Part shown: piece by piece, positions 19,881 through 29,646 of the stretch | How the letters are laid out: every line of letters starts with the position of its first letter | Numbering within the stretch: the first letter of the stretch is position 1 | DNA from: Rikenellaceae bacterium | Lineage (GTDB): Bacteria > Bacteroidota > Bacteroidia > Bacteroidales > Rikenellaceae | Assembly (NCBI GenBank): GCA_017463585.1 | Contig: JAFTOX010000007.1 | Coordinates: 1-35,532 of the forward strand | DNA length: 35,532 nucleotides | Direction of reading: 5' to 3' | Translations under genes and position numbers: made by a program | Notes under the pieces: generated by a model | The model's input: only the letters and a program-made list of their open reading frames with translations | The model's database searches: none | Told to the model about the DNA's origin: nothing

Positions 19881-22340
19881 ATGGATATCAAATTCAGAAT
19901 AGATTACCTCGCTCCGCTGGGAGAGGAGCTGTTCCTGATCATCGAAAACACCCCAAAAGCTAAGGCCATTGCGATGAAGAACATCAATGGCGCGTGGGAG
20001 TGTACAATCAAATGCGATTCAAAGTGTATCGAATACCGTTTCGAGGTGCGCCGCGAAGGTCAAACCGTGCGCCGCGAATGGGGCCCCGCCCACTCGCTCG
20101 AACTCAATGAGAAATGTTCGAATATGGTCGTTCTCGACCGTTGGCACGATATGCCGTCGGACCGCTCGTTCCGTTCGTCGATGTTCAGCGAGGGCGTCTT
20201 CGGTCGCAAGCGCGCAAAGCGTGCAGCTGCTCCCTCGACAGGCGACGTTGAGATTCGTGCCGAGATTCCCGTTGTACGCTCGACGCAGAAGGTCGTGCTG
20301 GTGGGTGCCGGCAAGGCTCTGGGCGATTGGGACGTTGCAAAGGGTATCGTGATGAGCGACGCTGAGGCTCCCACGTGGAGTGCGCGCGTGAAGCTCTCGA
20401 AGATTGACGAGCTGATCGAGTTCAAGTTTGTCATCATTGACGCGACGTCGGGCGCAGTTGTCGCTTGGGAGCGTGGTGAGAACAACCGAATCAAGATCGA
20501 AAAGGTGGCGAAGGGTTGCGTTGTTGTCGGCTCGTTGCGTCCGCAGTTCGACCAGCCGCAGTGGCGTGGTGCGGGTGTTGCGATTCCCGTCTTCTCGTTG
20601 CGCTCGGAGCAGAGCTTCGGCGTGGGCGAGTTCAACGACCTGAAATTGATGGTCGATTGGGCGGCAGCAACGGGTCAGTCGATCATTCAGATTCTGCCCG
20701 TTCACGATACAACGATGACGGGCACGTGGCAGGATTCGTACCCTTACAATGCCAACTCGACCTTTGCTCTGCACCCGCAGTTCCTGCACCTGCCCGATGT
20801 AGGCAAGTTGCGTTCGAAGAAGGAGATGGCTCGCTATGAGGCTCTGGGCAAGGAGCTGAACGCACTCGAACAGATTGATTATGAGCGTGTAAATAACGCC
20901 AAGAACGAATATCTGCACGCAATCTACAAGCAGGACGGCGCGAAGACCTTCGCTTCGGAGGAGTTCAAGACCTTTATGGCGTCGAACGAGGCTTGGTTGC
21001 GTCCGTACGCGGTTTTCTGCGCACTGCGCGACGAACACTCGACTCCCGACTTCAACCGTTGGGGCAAGATGGCGAAGTACACCGCAGCCAAAGCTGCCAA
21101 GTACGAGGCCGAGCACGCCGAGGAGGTTGGTTACAACTACTTCGTGCAGTATCACCTCTCGCGTCAGTTGCGTGGCGTGCGCGACTATGCTCACTCGCGC
21201 GGTATCGTCTTGAAGGGCGATATTCCGATCGGTATCAGTCGCACGAGCGTCGATGCGTGGGTCTATCCCTCGCTCTTCAATATGGATTCGTCGGCGGGTG
21301 CTCCGCCCGATGATTTCTCGGTGCTGGGTCAGAATTGGGGCTTCCCGACCTACAACTGGACGAAGATGGCCAAAGATGGTTTTGCGTGGTGGAAGGCTCG
21401 TTTCGTGAAGATGGCCGAGTACTTCGACGCATATCGTATCGACCACATTCTGGGTTTCTTCCGCATTTGGGAGATTCCGCTCGATGCAGTGAATGCTCTG
21501 TTGGGCCACTTCAACCCCGCTCTACCCTTCTCGCAGGAGGAGATCGCTGCGTATGGGTTCCACTTCAACCGTGAGGCCCACACCGCACCTGTTGTTGTTA
21601 CCGACAACGTGCTCTTCATCGAGGACAAACTGAAAGCAAACCACTTCCACCCGCGCATTTCGGCACAGCACACCGAGCTCTATGCCGCACTCTCGTGGGA
21701 TCAGAAGCAGGCTTACGACCGATTGTACAACGATTTCTTCTATCGTCGCCATAACGATTTCTGGCAGCGTGAGGCTCTGCAAAAGTTGCCGCCGCTGATC
21801 GAATCGACCGGAATGTTGGTTTGTGGCGAGGACCTGGGTATGATTCCCGACTGCGTGGCTGCCGTAATGGCGGGCGAGCAGATTCTCTCGCTCGAAATCC
21901 AGCGTATGCCCAAGGATCCGAGCGTCGAGTTCGCAACTCCGGCCTACTACCCCTATCTGTCGGTTTGCACCACCTCGACCCACGATATGAACCCCATACG
22001 TGCTTGGTGGGAGGAGGATCGTCCGACAACGCAACGATTCTACAACCAGATGCTCGGCGCGTGGGGCGAGGCACCGTTCTATTGCGAGCCGTGGATCTGC
22101 AAGCAGATTGTCGAGCAGCACCTCACTTCGCCCGCAATGCTGACCATCTTGCCGTTGCAGGATTGGCTGGCGATGGACGGAGAGCTGCGCCGCGAGAATC
22201 CCAACGACGAGCGAATCAACGTACCCGCAAACTCGCGCCACTATTGGCGTTATCGTATGCACCTCTCGCTCGAAAAGTTGCTCAGCGAGCAGTCGTTCAA
22301 CCAGCTTGTCCGTTCGATGATCGTTCGCAGCGGACGATAG
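19881..22340 (+). CDS. malQ: 4-alpha-glucanotransferase with two CBM20 domains (DPE2-type, GH77)
   Basis: This 819-residue cytoplasmic enzyme has no signal peptide. Two starch-binding CBM20 domains come first (about 1-90 and 122-215; the second has VVLVGAGKALGDWDVAKG), then a GH77 domain from about 225. The catalytic residues are the nucleophile Asp521 in AYRIDHILGFF, acid/base Glu650 in VCGEDLGMIP and Asp702 in TSTHDMNP. The spacing of 129 residues between nucleophile and acid/base reflects the insertion that separates DPE2-type from plain MalQ enzymes. The reaction moves glucosyl or maltosyl units between maltodextrins, so maltose and short dextrins from the Sus system can be metabolised. 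It is transcribed alone from its own promoter and is convergent to the Sus operon, separated by a strong bidirectional terminator. GC-rich codons match the Sus genes. Confidence 0.93.
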   Translation: MDIKFRIDYLAPLGEELFLIIENTPKAKAIAMKNINGAWECTIKCDSKCIEYRFEVRREGQTVRREWGPAHSLELNEKCSNMVVLDRWHDMPSDRSFRSSMFSEGVFGRKRAKRAAAPSTGDVEIRAEIPVVRSTQKVVLVGAGKALGDWDVAKGIVMSDAEAPTWSARVKLSKIDELIEFKFVIIDATSGAVVAWERGENNRIKIEKVAKGCVVVGSLRPQFDQPQWRGAGVAIPVFSLRSEQSFGVGEFNDLKLMVDWAAATGQSIIQILPVHDTTMTGTWQDSYPYNANSTFALHPQFLHLPDVGKLRSKKEMARYEALGKELNALEQIDYERVNNAKNEYLHAIYKQDGAKTFASEEFKTFMASNEAWLRPYAVFCALRDEHSTPDFNRWGKMAKYTAAKAAKYEAEHAEEVGYNYFVQYHLSRQLRGVRDYAHSRGIVLKGDIPIGISRTSVDAWVYPSLFNMDSSAGAPPDDFSVLGQNWGFPTYNWTKMAKDGFAWWKARFVKMAEYFDAYRIDHILGFFRIWEIPLDAVNALLGHFNPALPFSQEEIAAYGFHFNREAHTAPVVVTDNVLFIEDKLKANHFHPRISAQHTELYAALSWDQKQAYDRLYNDFFYRRHNDFWQREALQKLPPLIESTGMLVCGEDLGMIPDCVAAVMAGEQILSLEIQRMPKDPSVEFATPAYYPYLSVCTTSTHDMNPIRAWWEEDRPTTQRFYNQMLGAWGEAPFYCEPWICKQIVEQHLTSPAMLTILPLQDWLAMDGELRRENPNDERINVPANSRHYWRYRMHLSLEKLLSEQSFNQLVRSMIVRSGR

Positions 22341-22363
22341 ACCGACGGTCGCAACACGACAAG

Positions 22364-22399
22364 AAAAACCCCACCTCCGAAAACGGAGGTGGGGTTTTT
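22364..22399. terminator. Bidirectional terminator between malQ and the Sus operon
   Basis: AAAAACCCCACCTCCG (22364-22379) and CGGAGGTGGGGTTTTT (22384-22399) form a perfect 16-bp stem with AAAA loop, A-rich before and T-rich after. It serves both convergent transcripts. Confidence 0.93.
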
Positions 22400-22451
22400 G
22401 CTTGGGTCGGGCGTTTTGACCTTTTTATACACCCTTTCTTATTCGCAAGTT

Positions 22452-24356
22452 CTACTGCACCGTGCGCTCGAACTCAACCACTATTGCCTCGCGCGGTCCT
22501 ACGACCGTCTGCTCCGAGAGCTCGATCGGCTCTCCCGTCAATACGTTACGACCCTGACCGAGAGTCGATGTGATCTCGGCATAGTGCGACCACGGAATCT
22601 GCTTGCGGCCGCGTGAATTATTGATATAGACAAATACCGCATCGGTATCGTCATAACGGAAATAGGCATAGGTGTTGTCGCGGCTACCGAAGTGCAACGT
22701 GCGACCCGTATGGATCACCTGCTTGCCCTTGCGCCACTGGAACAGACGCTGAGTCCAGTCGAACAGTTCGGCAGCGTCGCCCGTATGCTGAGCCTTATCG
22801 AACAGATTCACCTCGTCCGTAGGCCAACCACCGGGGAAATCGACACGCAGACCACCGTGGCCCTGCGACAGATCCTTCGAGCGGAACATCAACTCATCAC
22901 CGGCAAAAACCTGCGGAATACCGCGCATCGTAGCCAACAGCGTCATTGCGATCTTGGCACGACCGACGTTACCACGCACGATGTCAGCCGTACGATCCGT
23001 ATCGTGGTTGCCCGTGAAGATCATCATCTTCGACAGATCGTGATAGACAAAGTCGTTCGACACAGCGTCATAGACACGGATCATACCCTCGCCCCAACGC
23101 AACGAATCGGTGGGCAGTGCAGCACAGATCGCATCGCGCAGCGGGAAATCCATAATCGAGGGCAGGTGCGAATCGAAGCCGTCGCGGTTGGCGTTGCCAC
23201 CCTGCCAATATGCCAGCTGGGGGACGTTACCCGTCCAGCACTCGCCAACGATATTGAGGTTGGGATACTCAGCAACGATCGCCTCGCACCACTCGCTCAT
23301 CGGCTGCTTCTCGTTGTAGGGATAGGTATCGACGCGCAGACCGTCCAGATCGGCCCACTCGATCCACCACACCGTCCACTGCTTGAAGTATTGCAGCAGG
23401 TAGGGGTTGTTCAGATTCATATCGGGCATCGAGCGATCGAACCAACCACTCTCCTGCACCTTCAAATCGTACTGCGAGGCGTTGGGATCCATATTTGTCG
23501 AGAACATATTGTTCGTCTGCACGTACTCATCGTTATCGAAACGGTGGATCCAATCCTCGAAAGGCAGATCCTCGATCCACCAATGCGCTATGCCACAGTG
23601 GTTTGTAACGATATCCATAATGATCTTGATGTCGCGCTTGTGAGCCTCGGCAACATACTCACGATAGAGTTCGTTCGAGCCCATACGCGGATCGATATGG
23701 TAGTAATCGGCACAAGCGTAGCCGTGATACGACGCAAAAGGCTCGTTGTCGAGCAGCAGCGGAGTTGACCAGATTGCCGTCATACCCAGATCGGCAATGT
23801 AATCCAAGTGGTCGATCATACCCTGCAAGTCGCCACCGTGGCGACCGTAGAACTCCTCGCGGGCGCACTTATCGGCCGTATCGTCGGTCGAGTCGTTTGT
23901 CGTATCGCCATTTGCAAAGCGGTCGGGCATAAGCAGATAGATCGCGTCGGCAGTCGTAAAGCCCTGACGCTCGCGCGAGCCCTCACGACGCTCGGCAATC
24001 TCATAAGGCACCTTGAAGCTCTCGCCCTCGCGCTCGAAAACGATATAGCGCACACCAGCCTCAGCCTGCGGATCGACCTTCACATCGGCAAACAGATAGT
24101 TCGGGCTGTCGGCCTTGTGCAGTGCGGTGATCTCGACACCCTCGCCCTCGATACGGACATCGCACGCAGCGATATTCTCGCCGTGCAACATCAGCTGCAA
24201 CGGGGTCTGCATACCCGTCCACCACGACAGCGGCTCGACGCGATCGACCTGTGCGGTCGTAGCGTCGGCAACCGTCTGCGGATCGAATTGCGGAGCACTG
24301 CCACAAGCCACCGTAACAAATGCCATAGCTGTAATGATCAAATGTTTAGCGTTCAT
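22452..24356 (-). CDS. susA: SusA-like neopullulanase/cyclomaltodextrinase (GH13) lipoprotein
   Basis: The 634-residue protein begins with a lipoprotein signal (MAFVTVAC, Cys18). An N-terminal beta domain of the Cyc-maltodext_N kind (about 28-120, LSWWTGM...LQLMLHGENI) precedes the GH13 barrel (about 135-530) and a C-terminal beta domain. Catalytic residues are Asp343 in LDGLRVDTYPY, Glu372 in IVGECWTG and Asp452 in FTGNHDTDR. This layout is that of Bacteroides SusA, which cuts oligosaccharides to small sugars in the periplasm. The lipobox would anchor this copy to a membrane. It is the last gene of the operon, 16 bases after the preceding stop. Symbol given by homology of layout, not by exact orthology. 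Confidence 0.85.
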   Translation of the reverse strand: MNAKHLIITAMAFVTVACGSAPQFDPQTVADATTAQVDRVEPLSWWTGMQTPLQLMLHGENIAACDVRIEGEGVEITALHKADSPNYLFADVKVDPQAEAGVRYIVFEREGESFKVPYEIAERREGSRERQGFTTADAIYLLMPDRFANGDTTNDSTDDTADKCAREEFYGRHGGDLQGMIDHLDYIADLGMTAIWSTPLLLDNEPFASYHGYACADYYHIDPRMGSNELYREYVAEAHKRDIKIIMDIVTNHCGIAHWWIEDLPFEDWIHRFDNDEYVQTNNMFSTNMDPNASQYDLKVQESGWFDRSMPDMNLNNPYLLQYFKQWTVWWIEWADLDGLRVDTYPYNEKQPMSEWCEAIVAEYPNLNIVGECWTGNVPQLAYWQGGNANRDGFDSHLPSIMDFPLRDAICAALPTDSLRWGEGMIRVYDAVSNDFVYHDLSKMMIFTGNHDTDRTADIVRGNVGRAKIAMTLLATMRGIPQVFAGDELMFRSKDLSQGHGGLRVDFPGGWPTDEVNLFDKAQHTGDAAELFDWTQRLFQWRKGKQVIHTGRTLHFGSRDNTYAYFRYDDTDAVFVYINNSRGRKQIPWSHYAEITSTLGQGRNVLTGEPIELSEQTVVGPREAIVVEFERTVQ

Positions 24357-24372
24357 CTTCGTGTGCGCTCGC

Positions 24373-25740
24373 TTATTTGGTCAAAATCATATAACCCCAC
24401 GCCGCCAAGTCGATCTGCTCGTCGGCCACGAGTGTAACCTTCTCACCCGAGATTGCGTTGGTATATTCGCCGGCGATAGCTGCCGTTACAACAACCGACG
24501 CAGCCTCCTCCGAGAAGTTGAACAGGCTGACAACCTTGTTCTGCTCCACCTCGCGCGAGAATGCCAATACCGATTCGGGCGCACCCTTGACATATACCAG
24601 CTCGCCACCGCGCTCGCCCGAAGCCAAAGCTACGTTCGAGTGGCGCATAGCGTTTAGTTTCTTATAGAAATCGGTCCAACGGTTAGGCTCCCAACCGGGG
24701 ATCGGATCCTTCTCGAAGAATGCAAAGCGGTGGTCGTAGCCAACCTCCTGACCGGTGTAGATCAGCGGCTGAGCCTGCGGCAACACGTAGGTCATCGCTG
24801 CAAATGCCTCAGCACCCTCGCCATAGCGCTCGAACTCGGTACCCGACCACGAATTTTCGTCGTGATTCGAGGTGAAGAGCAGACGGAATGCCTCGCGGGG
24901 ATACTCGCTCGTGAACTCAGCGATCCACGCTTTGAGGTCGGCGGTGGTCTTGTCGCCCTTAGCGATGTCGTTCATAATGTGGAGCAACTTCCAGCCGTAG
25001 GTAGCGTCGAAGCCAGCGGTGTGGAAATTGACGCCCTCACCCTCTGCCAACAGGTAGATGTCGGGGTTCAACTTCTTCAACTCGGCCCACGCCTTGGTCC
25101 AATAAGCGTCGGGCACCTCGCCTGCAACGTCGCAGCGGAAGCCATCGACACCCTTCTCGATCCAGAACTTCAACACGTCGTACATAGCCGCGTGAACCTC
25201 CTCGCACTCGTAGTTGAGCTTCGAGATATCGGTCCAATCGTACTGCACGATGGGCTTGCCCGTCGAATCGCGCACGTACCACTCAGCCGGTTTCTCGGTT
25301 ACCCACGCAGCATCGGGTGAGGTGTGGTTAGCCACATAGTCCAAAATCACTCGCATATCCAACTCGTGAGCCTTCGCCAGGAAGCTCTCGAAATCCTCCA
25401 TCGTACCAAATTCGGGATTCACCTCGTAGTAGTTGCGGATAGCATAGTACGAACCGAGCGTACCCTTACGACCCAGCTCACCAATGGGGTGGATCGGCAT
25501 CAGCCAAACGATATCGACACCCAGCTCCTTCAAGAAGGGCAGGCGCGCCTCAGCTGCTGCAAAAGAGCCCTCGGCACTCTGCTGGCGAACATTCATCTCA
25601 TATACGACCGCATCGTAAGCCCACTCGGCGTGAGCCGACGTCGATGCAGGCTGTTCGTTAGCGCCCGTGCAGCTTGCCATAAGCATAGCCACGAGCGAAC
25701 AAAAAAGCGAAATAATTACAATTACACGTTTCATATTCAT
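24373..25740 (-). CDS. GH13 alpha-amylase-type lipoprotein (455 aa)
   Basis: This is a compact GH13 enzyme with lipoprotein signal (LMASC, Cys24) and no extra binding domain. The barrel begins near 40 (WAYDAVVYEMNVRQ). Catalytic residues are Asp204 in DGFRCDVAGE, Glu233 in LLAEGEG and Asp294 in TSNHDENSW. A short C-terminal beta domain ends it. The sequence type is that of small secreted or periplasmic amylases acting on maltodextrins; exact specificity is unclear. It starts 6 bases after the stop of the gene at 25747, so translation is probably coupled. A second possible start is the ATG two codons in (25734). Confidence 0.85.
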   Translation of the reverse strand: MNMKRVIVIISLFCSLVAMLMASCTGANEQPASTSAHAEWAYDAVVYEMNVRQQSAEGSFAAAEARLPFLKELGVDIVWLMPIHPIGELGRKGTLGSYYAIRNYYEVNPEFGTMEDFESFLAKAHELDMRVILDYVANHTSPDAAWVTEKPAEWYVRDSTGKPIVQYDWTDISKLNYECEEVHAAMYDVLKFWIEKGVDGFRCDVAGEVPDAYWTKAWAELKKLNPDIYLLAEGEGVNFHTAGFDATYGWKLLHIMNDIAKGDKTTADLKAWIAEFTSEYPREAFRLLFTSNHDENSWSGTEFERYGEGAEAFAAMTYVLPQAQPLIYTGQEVGYDHRFAFFEKDPIPGWEPNRWTDFYKKLNAMRHSNVALASGERGGELVYVKGAPESVLAFSREVEQNKVVSLFNFSEEAASVVVTAAIAGEYTNAISGEKVTLVADEQIDLAAWGYMILTK

Positions 25741-25746
25741 CTATTT

Positions 25747-27843
25747 TTAGTCAATTTTGGTTATTACTTCAAACTCGTATGGTGCAACCTTAACCGTCAG
25801 ACGCTCTCCCGAGTGGGTCAGCTCGCCACCAAAGCGGGCCTCCGATTTCTGCTTGCGGTCGGCAGCCTTGGGCAAGGTCAGCTCAACGGTGCGCTCATCG
25901 CCACCCGTATTGAGCACAACAACAACCCACTCACCCATATAGATTCGCACATAGGCCCAAACTTTCTCGTCGAGCGCCAGCGTCATCTGGTCGCCATAGT
26001 TCAACGGCATCGAGCTGCGACGAATCTTCACCAGCTCGCGCGTCAGTTCGTACTGCGCCTGCTCCATCTCGTTGTAACCATCGAAGCGCATCATACGGCG
26101 GTTGTCGGGGTCGTTACCGCCCGGCTCGCCATACTCGTCGCCCTGATAGATACACGGCACACCCGCAATGGTCATATTGAGTGCATTGATCAGCGCAAGT
26201 TTCTTATATCCAATCGGATCGCCCACGCCAATCTCGCGCAGCCAACCCGCAGCCTTATGATCCTCATCGGGCGAGAGCGTACCACCCGCCAACGAGATCA
26301 GACGTGCCTTGTCGTGGTTGCCCGTGATGTTACCCATCGTGTGGTGAGCACCATAAGCACCCATCGACTCCTCGACAACCGACGCCAAGCGGGTAACCGA
26401 GTGGTCGCGCGTCAGCACATCGAGAGCCGTGTGATAGACATTGAAATCGAACTGAGCGTCGATCATACCGCTACGAACATACGAGCCAATCAGCTCGGGC
26501 GAGCCATACGTTTCGCCAATCTGCCACAGCTGACGATCGGGCAGTTGCGTGCGCATCTTCTTGGTCAGCGTACGCCAATAGTTCAACGGAATATGCTTGC
26601 AAGCGTCGTGGCGGAAGCCGTCCAATTCGTAATTGAGTACCCAGAACATTGCCGAGTCGGTCATCGGCTCAACCACCTCGGGGCGCTCCAAGTCGAGCGA
26701 GGGAATATGCTCGTCGAACCACGTTGTCAGACGGTGCTCGTCCCACAGACCCAAGTTCTTGCGACCGTCGGGCAACATCAGTGGAGTAACCCAATCGGGG
26801 TGCTCCTGCATTACGGGCGAGTTGATATGCAGGTGGTTAGCAACGTAATCGAGGATCACGTTCATATTGTTTTCGTGCGCCACGTCCAGCAATCGCTTCA
26901 ACTCGTCCGACGTTCCGAAACGGTCATCGACAACGGTCGTATAGATAGGCCAATAGCCGTGATAACCCGAGAAACGGGTGTGAGGATTGACATTCAGGCC
27001 CCACGCATCGCGCGGATTCTGCGTGATGGGCGAGATCCAGATGGTCGTAATGCCCAGATCCGAGAAGAAACCACTCTCGATCTTTTCGCGCACACCAGCC
27101 AAGTCGCCACCCTGATAATCTGCCTCGAAAAGCACATCGGGCTGGTTGAGCGGCTGGTTGTTGGTCGAATCGGCGTCGTAGAAACGGTCGATCATCAACG
27201 AATACAACACCTGCGCCTCACGATGATGGCGCGTCAGCTGCTCCGCCTCACGAACGACCTTACCATCAACGAGCGGAATCATCAGATCGTTGAAACGAGC
27301 CTCACCATTTGCAGCAAAGACGCGCAGGAACGAGTGCTTCTGCTCGGTTGCATCTTTGGGGATAATCAGTTCGAAGCCCTTATCGTTGCGGAGAATGCAG
27401 GCCTCAGGCAGACGGCAGTTCTGCCACATTGCCACGATCTGATCGACCTTTTCGGTCGTTTCGACCGCAACCACGTGCATCATCTGGCTCACCGAGAAGA
27501 TACGGTTCACATCGTTGCTTGCGCCCATCAGTGCCACAACCGAGAGCGAACGACCCTCGTTCCAAACCTCGAAGGTTGCCACGCCTGTGCCCTCGGGAGC
27601 CGTAACACGAAACTCTGACCAATCTTCGACAATCGGAGCCACCGTGAGTTCGTTCGACGTGATCGAGTCGATCTTCTCCCACTCGGGCAGGTAGTCGGTG
27701 ATGTAGAGCGTATTATCGCCTGCCACCAATCGTGCTGGGACAATCGGACGATTGTTACCCGTTTGGGGCAGATCGTTGAAAATCTTGGTCTGGCACGCAG
27801 CGAGCGTCGCAACAACGACCAAAAGCGACAAAAATCTTTTCAT
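25747..27843 (-). CDS. GH13 alpha-amylase-type lipoprotein with N-terminal domains (698 aa)
   Basis: The lipobox LAAC puts Cys17 at the mature end. About 190 residues of N-terminal beta domains follow (including an IPT/Ig-like and a glycogen-debranching-type module, AVETTEKVDQIVAMWQN), then the GH13 barrel (about 205-600) and a C-terminal beta domain. Catalytic residues are Asp413 in LDGFRHDACKH, Glu444 in WQIGETYGS and Asp511 in ITGNHDKAR. The layout resembles cyclomaltodextrinase/neopullulanase-like enzymes, but specificity cannot be read. It starts 35 bases after the SusG-like gene stop in the same operon. Unlike SusG it has no acidic run right after the Cys (CQTKIFND), so export to the cell surface is less certain. 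Confidence 0.83.
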   Translation of the reverse strand: MKRFLSLLVVVATLAACQTKIFNDLPQTGNNRPIVPARLVAGDNTLYITDYLPEWEKIDSITSNELTVAPIVEDWSEFRVTAPEGTGVATFEVWNEGRSLSVVALMGASNDVNRIFSVSQMMHVVAVETTEKVDQIVAMWQNCRLPEACILRNDKGFELIIPKDATEQKHSFLRVFAANGEARFNDLMIPLVDGKVVREAEQLTRHHREAQVLYSLMIDRFYDADSTNNQPLNQPDVLFEADYQGGDLAGVREKIESGFFSDLGITTIWISPITQNPRDAWGLNVNPHTRFSGYHGYWPIYTTVVDDRFGTSDELKRLLDVAHENNMNVILDYVANHLHINSPVMQEHPDWVTPLMLPDGRKNLGLWDEHRLTTWFDEHIPSLDLERPEVVEPMTDSAMFWVLNYELDGFRHDACKHIPLNYWRTLTKKMRTQLPDRQLWQIGETYGSPELIGSYVRSGMIDAQFDFNVYHTALDVLTRDHSVTRLASVVEESMGAYGAHHTMGNITGNHDKARLISLAGGTLSPDEDHKAAGWLREIGVGDPIGYKKLALINALNMTIAGVPCIYQGDEYGEPGGNDPDNRRMMRFDGYNEMEQAQYELTRELVKIRRSSMPLNYGDQMTLALDEKVWAYVRIYMGEWVVVVLNTGGDERTVELTLPKAADRKQKSEARFGGELTHSGERLTVKVAPYEFEVITKID

Positions 27844-27878
27844 ACTATAATTAAGGTTCTTCGTTTCGATAATTTAGT

Positions 27879-29555
27879 TTAGATCTCGATGATGATCGAC
27901 GAATAGGGAGGCATCGTGAGCTGGTGCTCGTTGGTGCCGATGGTCTTGACCGTAACGCCATTCATATCGGCAATCGGAGCCTTGATCGTGTGCTTGACTA
28001 CGTGGGTGCTTGCCTTGTCCGACACGTTGTGAACAACCAGCAGACGCTCCGAACCCGCCTGGCGATAGAACACCATCACCTGCTTGTTGTTATTGTCCGC
28101 ATCGTTGAAATCCGACGGCAACTCCATCGTACCATACGCCAGCGCAGGATAGGTGTTGCGCAGACGAGCGAACTTGCGATAGACGTTGTAGATCGACTTG
28201 GGATCCTTGGCCTGCGTCTCGACGTTGCCCACGTTGAGCTCGAAGTTGTACTGCGACTTGTGCCACGTCGGGCGCATCTTATCGCTCTCCTTCGGAGCCC
28301 ACATCATCGGCTCACGAACGTAGATATCGTCCTTCGACTTGTCGCCCAGCATACCGATCTCCTCACCATAATAGATATATGGCGAGCCGACCGACGTAAG
28401 CAGAATCGCTGCGGCCATTTTTGCACGCTCAATCGAGCCGCCGAGGGTCGTGCGGGCACGATTCTCGTCGTGATTCGAGAGTTTGGTGGCGTGAATGAAG
28501 TCCGAACGATACTTTGCGTACTCCTTCTCCTGCTCGATCATATCCTTCGGGAACCACTTGGCGTGCGAGTTCTGAATGGCATACGACATACGCGCCTCCC
28601 AGCCCGTAAAGTCGAACAATGCGGGCAGACCCTTATAGAACTTGGCCATCTCGGTATAATACAACCAGCACTCGCCCACCATATAGATATCGTTGAAGCC
28701 GAGCTTCGATTTGCCTCGGAAATAGTCGTTCAGCTCGTTGTAGAATGCACTGAGGAAGGCCGAGTTCTCGGTTGCGCTCTCGTTGTCGTAGATGTGCTTC
28801 ACAGCGTCCAAACGGAAACCATCGACACCCTTATCAACCCAGAACTTCGCTGCGTCGGTCATCGCCTTGAACGCACCACTCGACGCGCAGCTCGACGAAG
28901 GACCATAGTTCAGGTCGGGCATCGAGCCGTTGTAGGGGTCGAAGTTGCTCAGGTAGTAATAGTTGGTCGTACCCGTCGGCACAGGCTTCCAGCAGCCATT
29001 GTCGGCCGTAGTCGAGAAGTGATAGAAGCTACGATAGTCGTTATCCTCGCTCGAACAAGCCGTCGTAAACCACGGATTGAGGTTCGAGGTGTGGTTGGGG
29101 ACAAAATCCAGAATCACACGAATCTTGCGCTTGTGTGCCTCGGCAATCAGCTTCTCCATATCAGCCATCGTACCGTAGTCGGGGTTGATCACCTCGTAGT
29201 CGATCACATCGTAGCCGTGGTACGAGTTGCACTCAAAGACGGGCATCAGCCAAATGCCTGCAATACCCATATCGTCCAGATAGTCCAACTTGGCCGTTAC
29301 GCCATTCAGGTCGCCCTTGCCGTCGCCGTCCGAATCGGCAAACGAACGCACAAAGATCTCGTAAAACAGATCGGCACGCTTCTGCCCGTCGAACTTACGC
29401 GCTGTGTACTGCGACACCTGATCGACCACATCGCCCACCTGCTCATCGGGCGTGGGCTCGGTACCCGTGTTGTCGCCACCCGTTTTGTCGTCGCAAGCCA
29501 CCATCAGCAGCGACATCACCAGAGCAATGTACAACAATAAATTCTTGAATTTCAT
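27879..29555 (-). CDS. susG: SusG-like surface alpha-amylase (GH13) lipoprotein
   Basis: The start region VDQVSQYTARKFDGQKRADLF and then YEIFVRSFADSDGDGKGDLNG closely match Bacteroides SusG. A lipobox gives Cys21, directly followed by acidic DD, which suits the Bacteroidetes surface-export signal. The calcium-binding DSDGDGKGD lies at about 74-82. Catalytic residues are Asp250 in VDGFRLDAVKH, Glu295 in YMVGECW and Asp363 in LSNHDENR. At 558 residues it is shorter than SusG (692), and the inserted CBM58 starch-binding domain is absent; the barrel loop there is short. It would cut starch at the surface into oligosaccharides for SusC. It lies 91 bases after the long binder gene. Confidence 0.9.
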   Translation of the reverse strand: MKFKNLLLYIALVMSLLMVACDDKTGGDNTGTEPTPDEQVGDVVDQVSQYTARKFDGQKRADLFYEIFVRSFADSDGDGKGDLNGVTAKLDYLDDMGIAGIWLMPVFECNSYHGYDVIDYEVINPDYGTMADMEKLIAEAHKRKIRVILDFVPNHTSNLNPWFTTACSSEDNDYRSFYHFSTTADNGCWKPVPTGTTNYYYLSNFDPYNGSMPDLNYGPSSSCASSGAFKAMTDAAKFWVDKGVDGFRLDAVKHIYDNESATENSAFLSAFYNELNDYFRGKSKLGFNDIYMVGECWLYYTEMAKFYKGLPALFDFTGWEARMSYAIQNSHAKWFPKDMIEQEKEYAKYRSDFIHATKLSNHDENRARTTLGGSIERAKMAAAILLTSVGSPYIYYGEEIGMLGDKSKDDIYVREPMMWAPKESDKMRPTWHKSQYNFELNVGNVETQAKDPKSIYNVYRKFARLRNTYPALAYGTMELPSDFNDADNNNKQVMVFYRQAGSERLLVVHNVSDKASTHVVKHTIKAPIADMNGVTVKTIGTNEHQLTMPPYSSIIIEI

Positions 29556-29646
29556 TTTCTTTCCTCGTTTTTATTTGTTTCTTTCTCTCTTAGGGGTTGG
29601 TGAGCCGATCAAAGCTCACCAACCAAAATCAACGCTACGTGTGCGA

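Noticed and set aside
25324..27618. 764-codon open frame antisense to the GH13 gene at 25747
   Set aside because: Same cause: codon use of the minus-strand amylase removes stops on the other strand. No motif or start signal.
27924..29540. 538-codon frame antisense to the SusG-like gene, and similar long frames at 33076-34872 and 20019-21509
   Set aside because: All lie wholly opposite well-supported genes and have no independent coding evidence.
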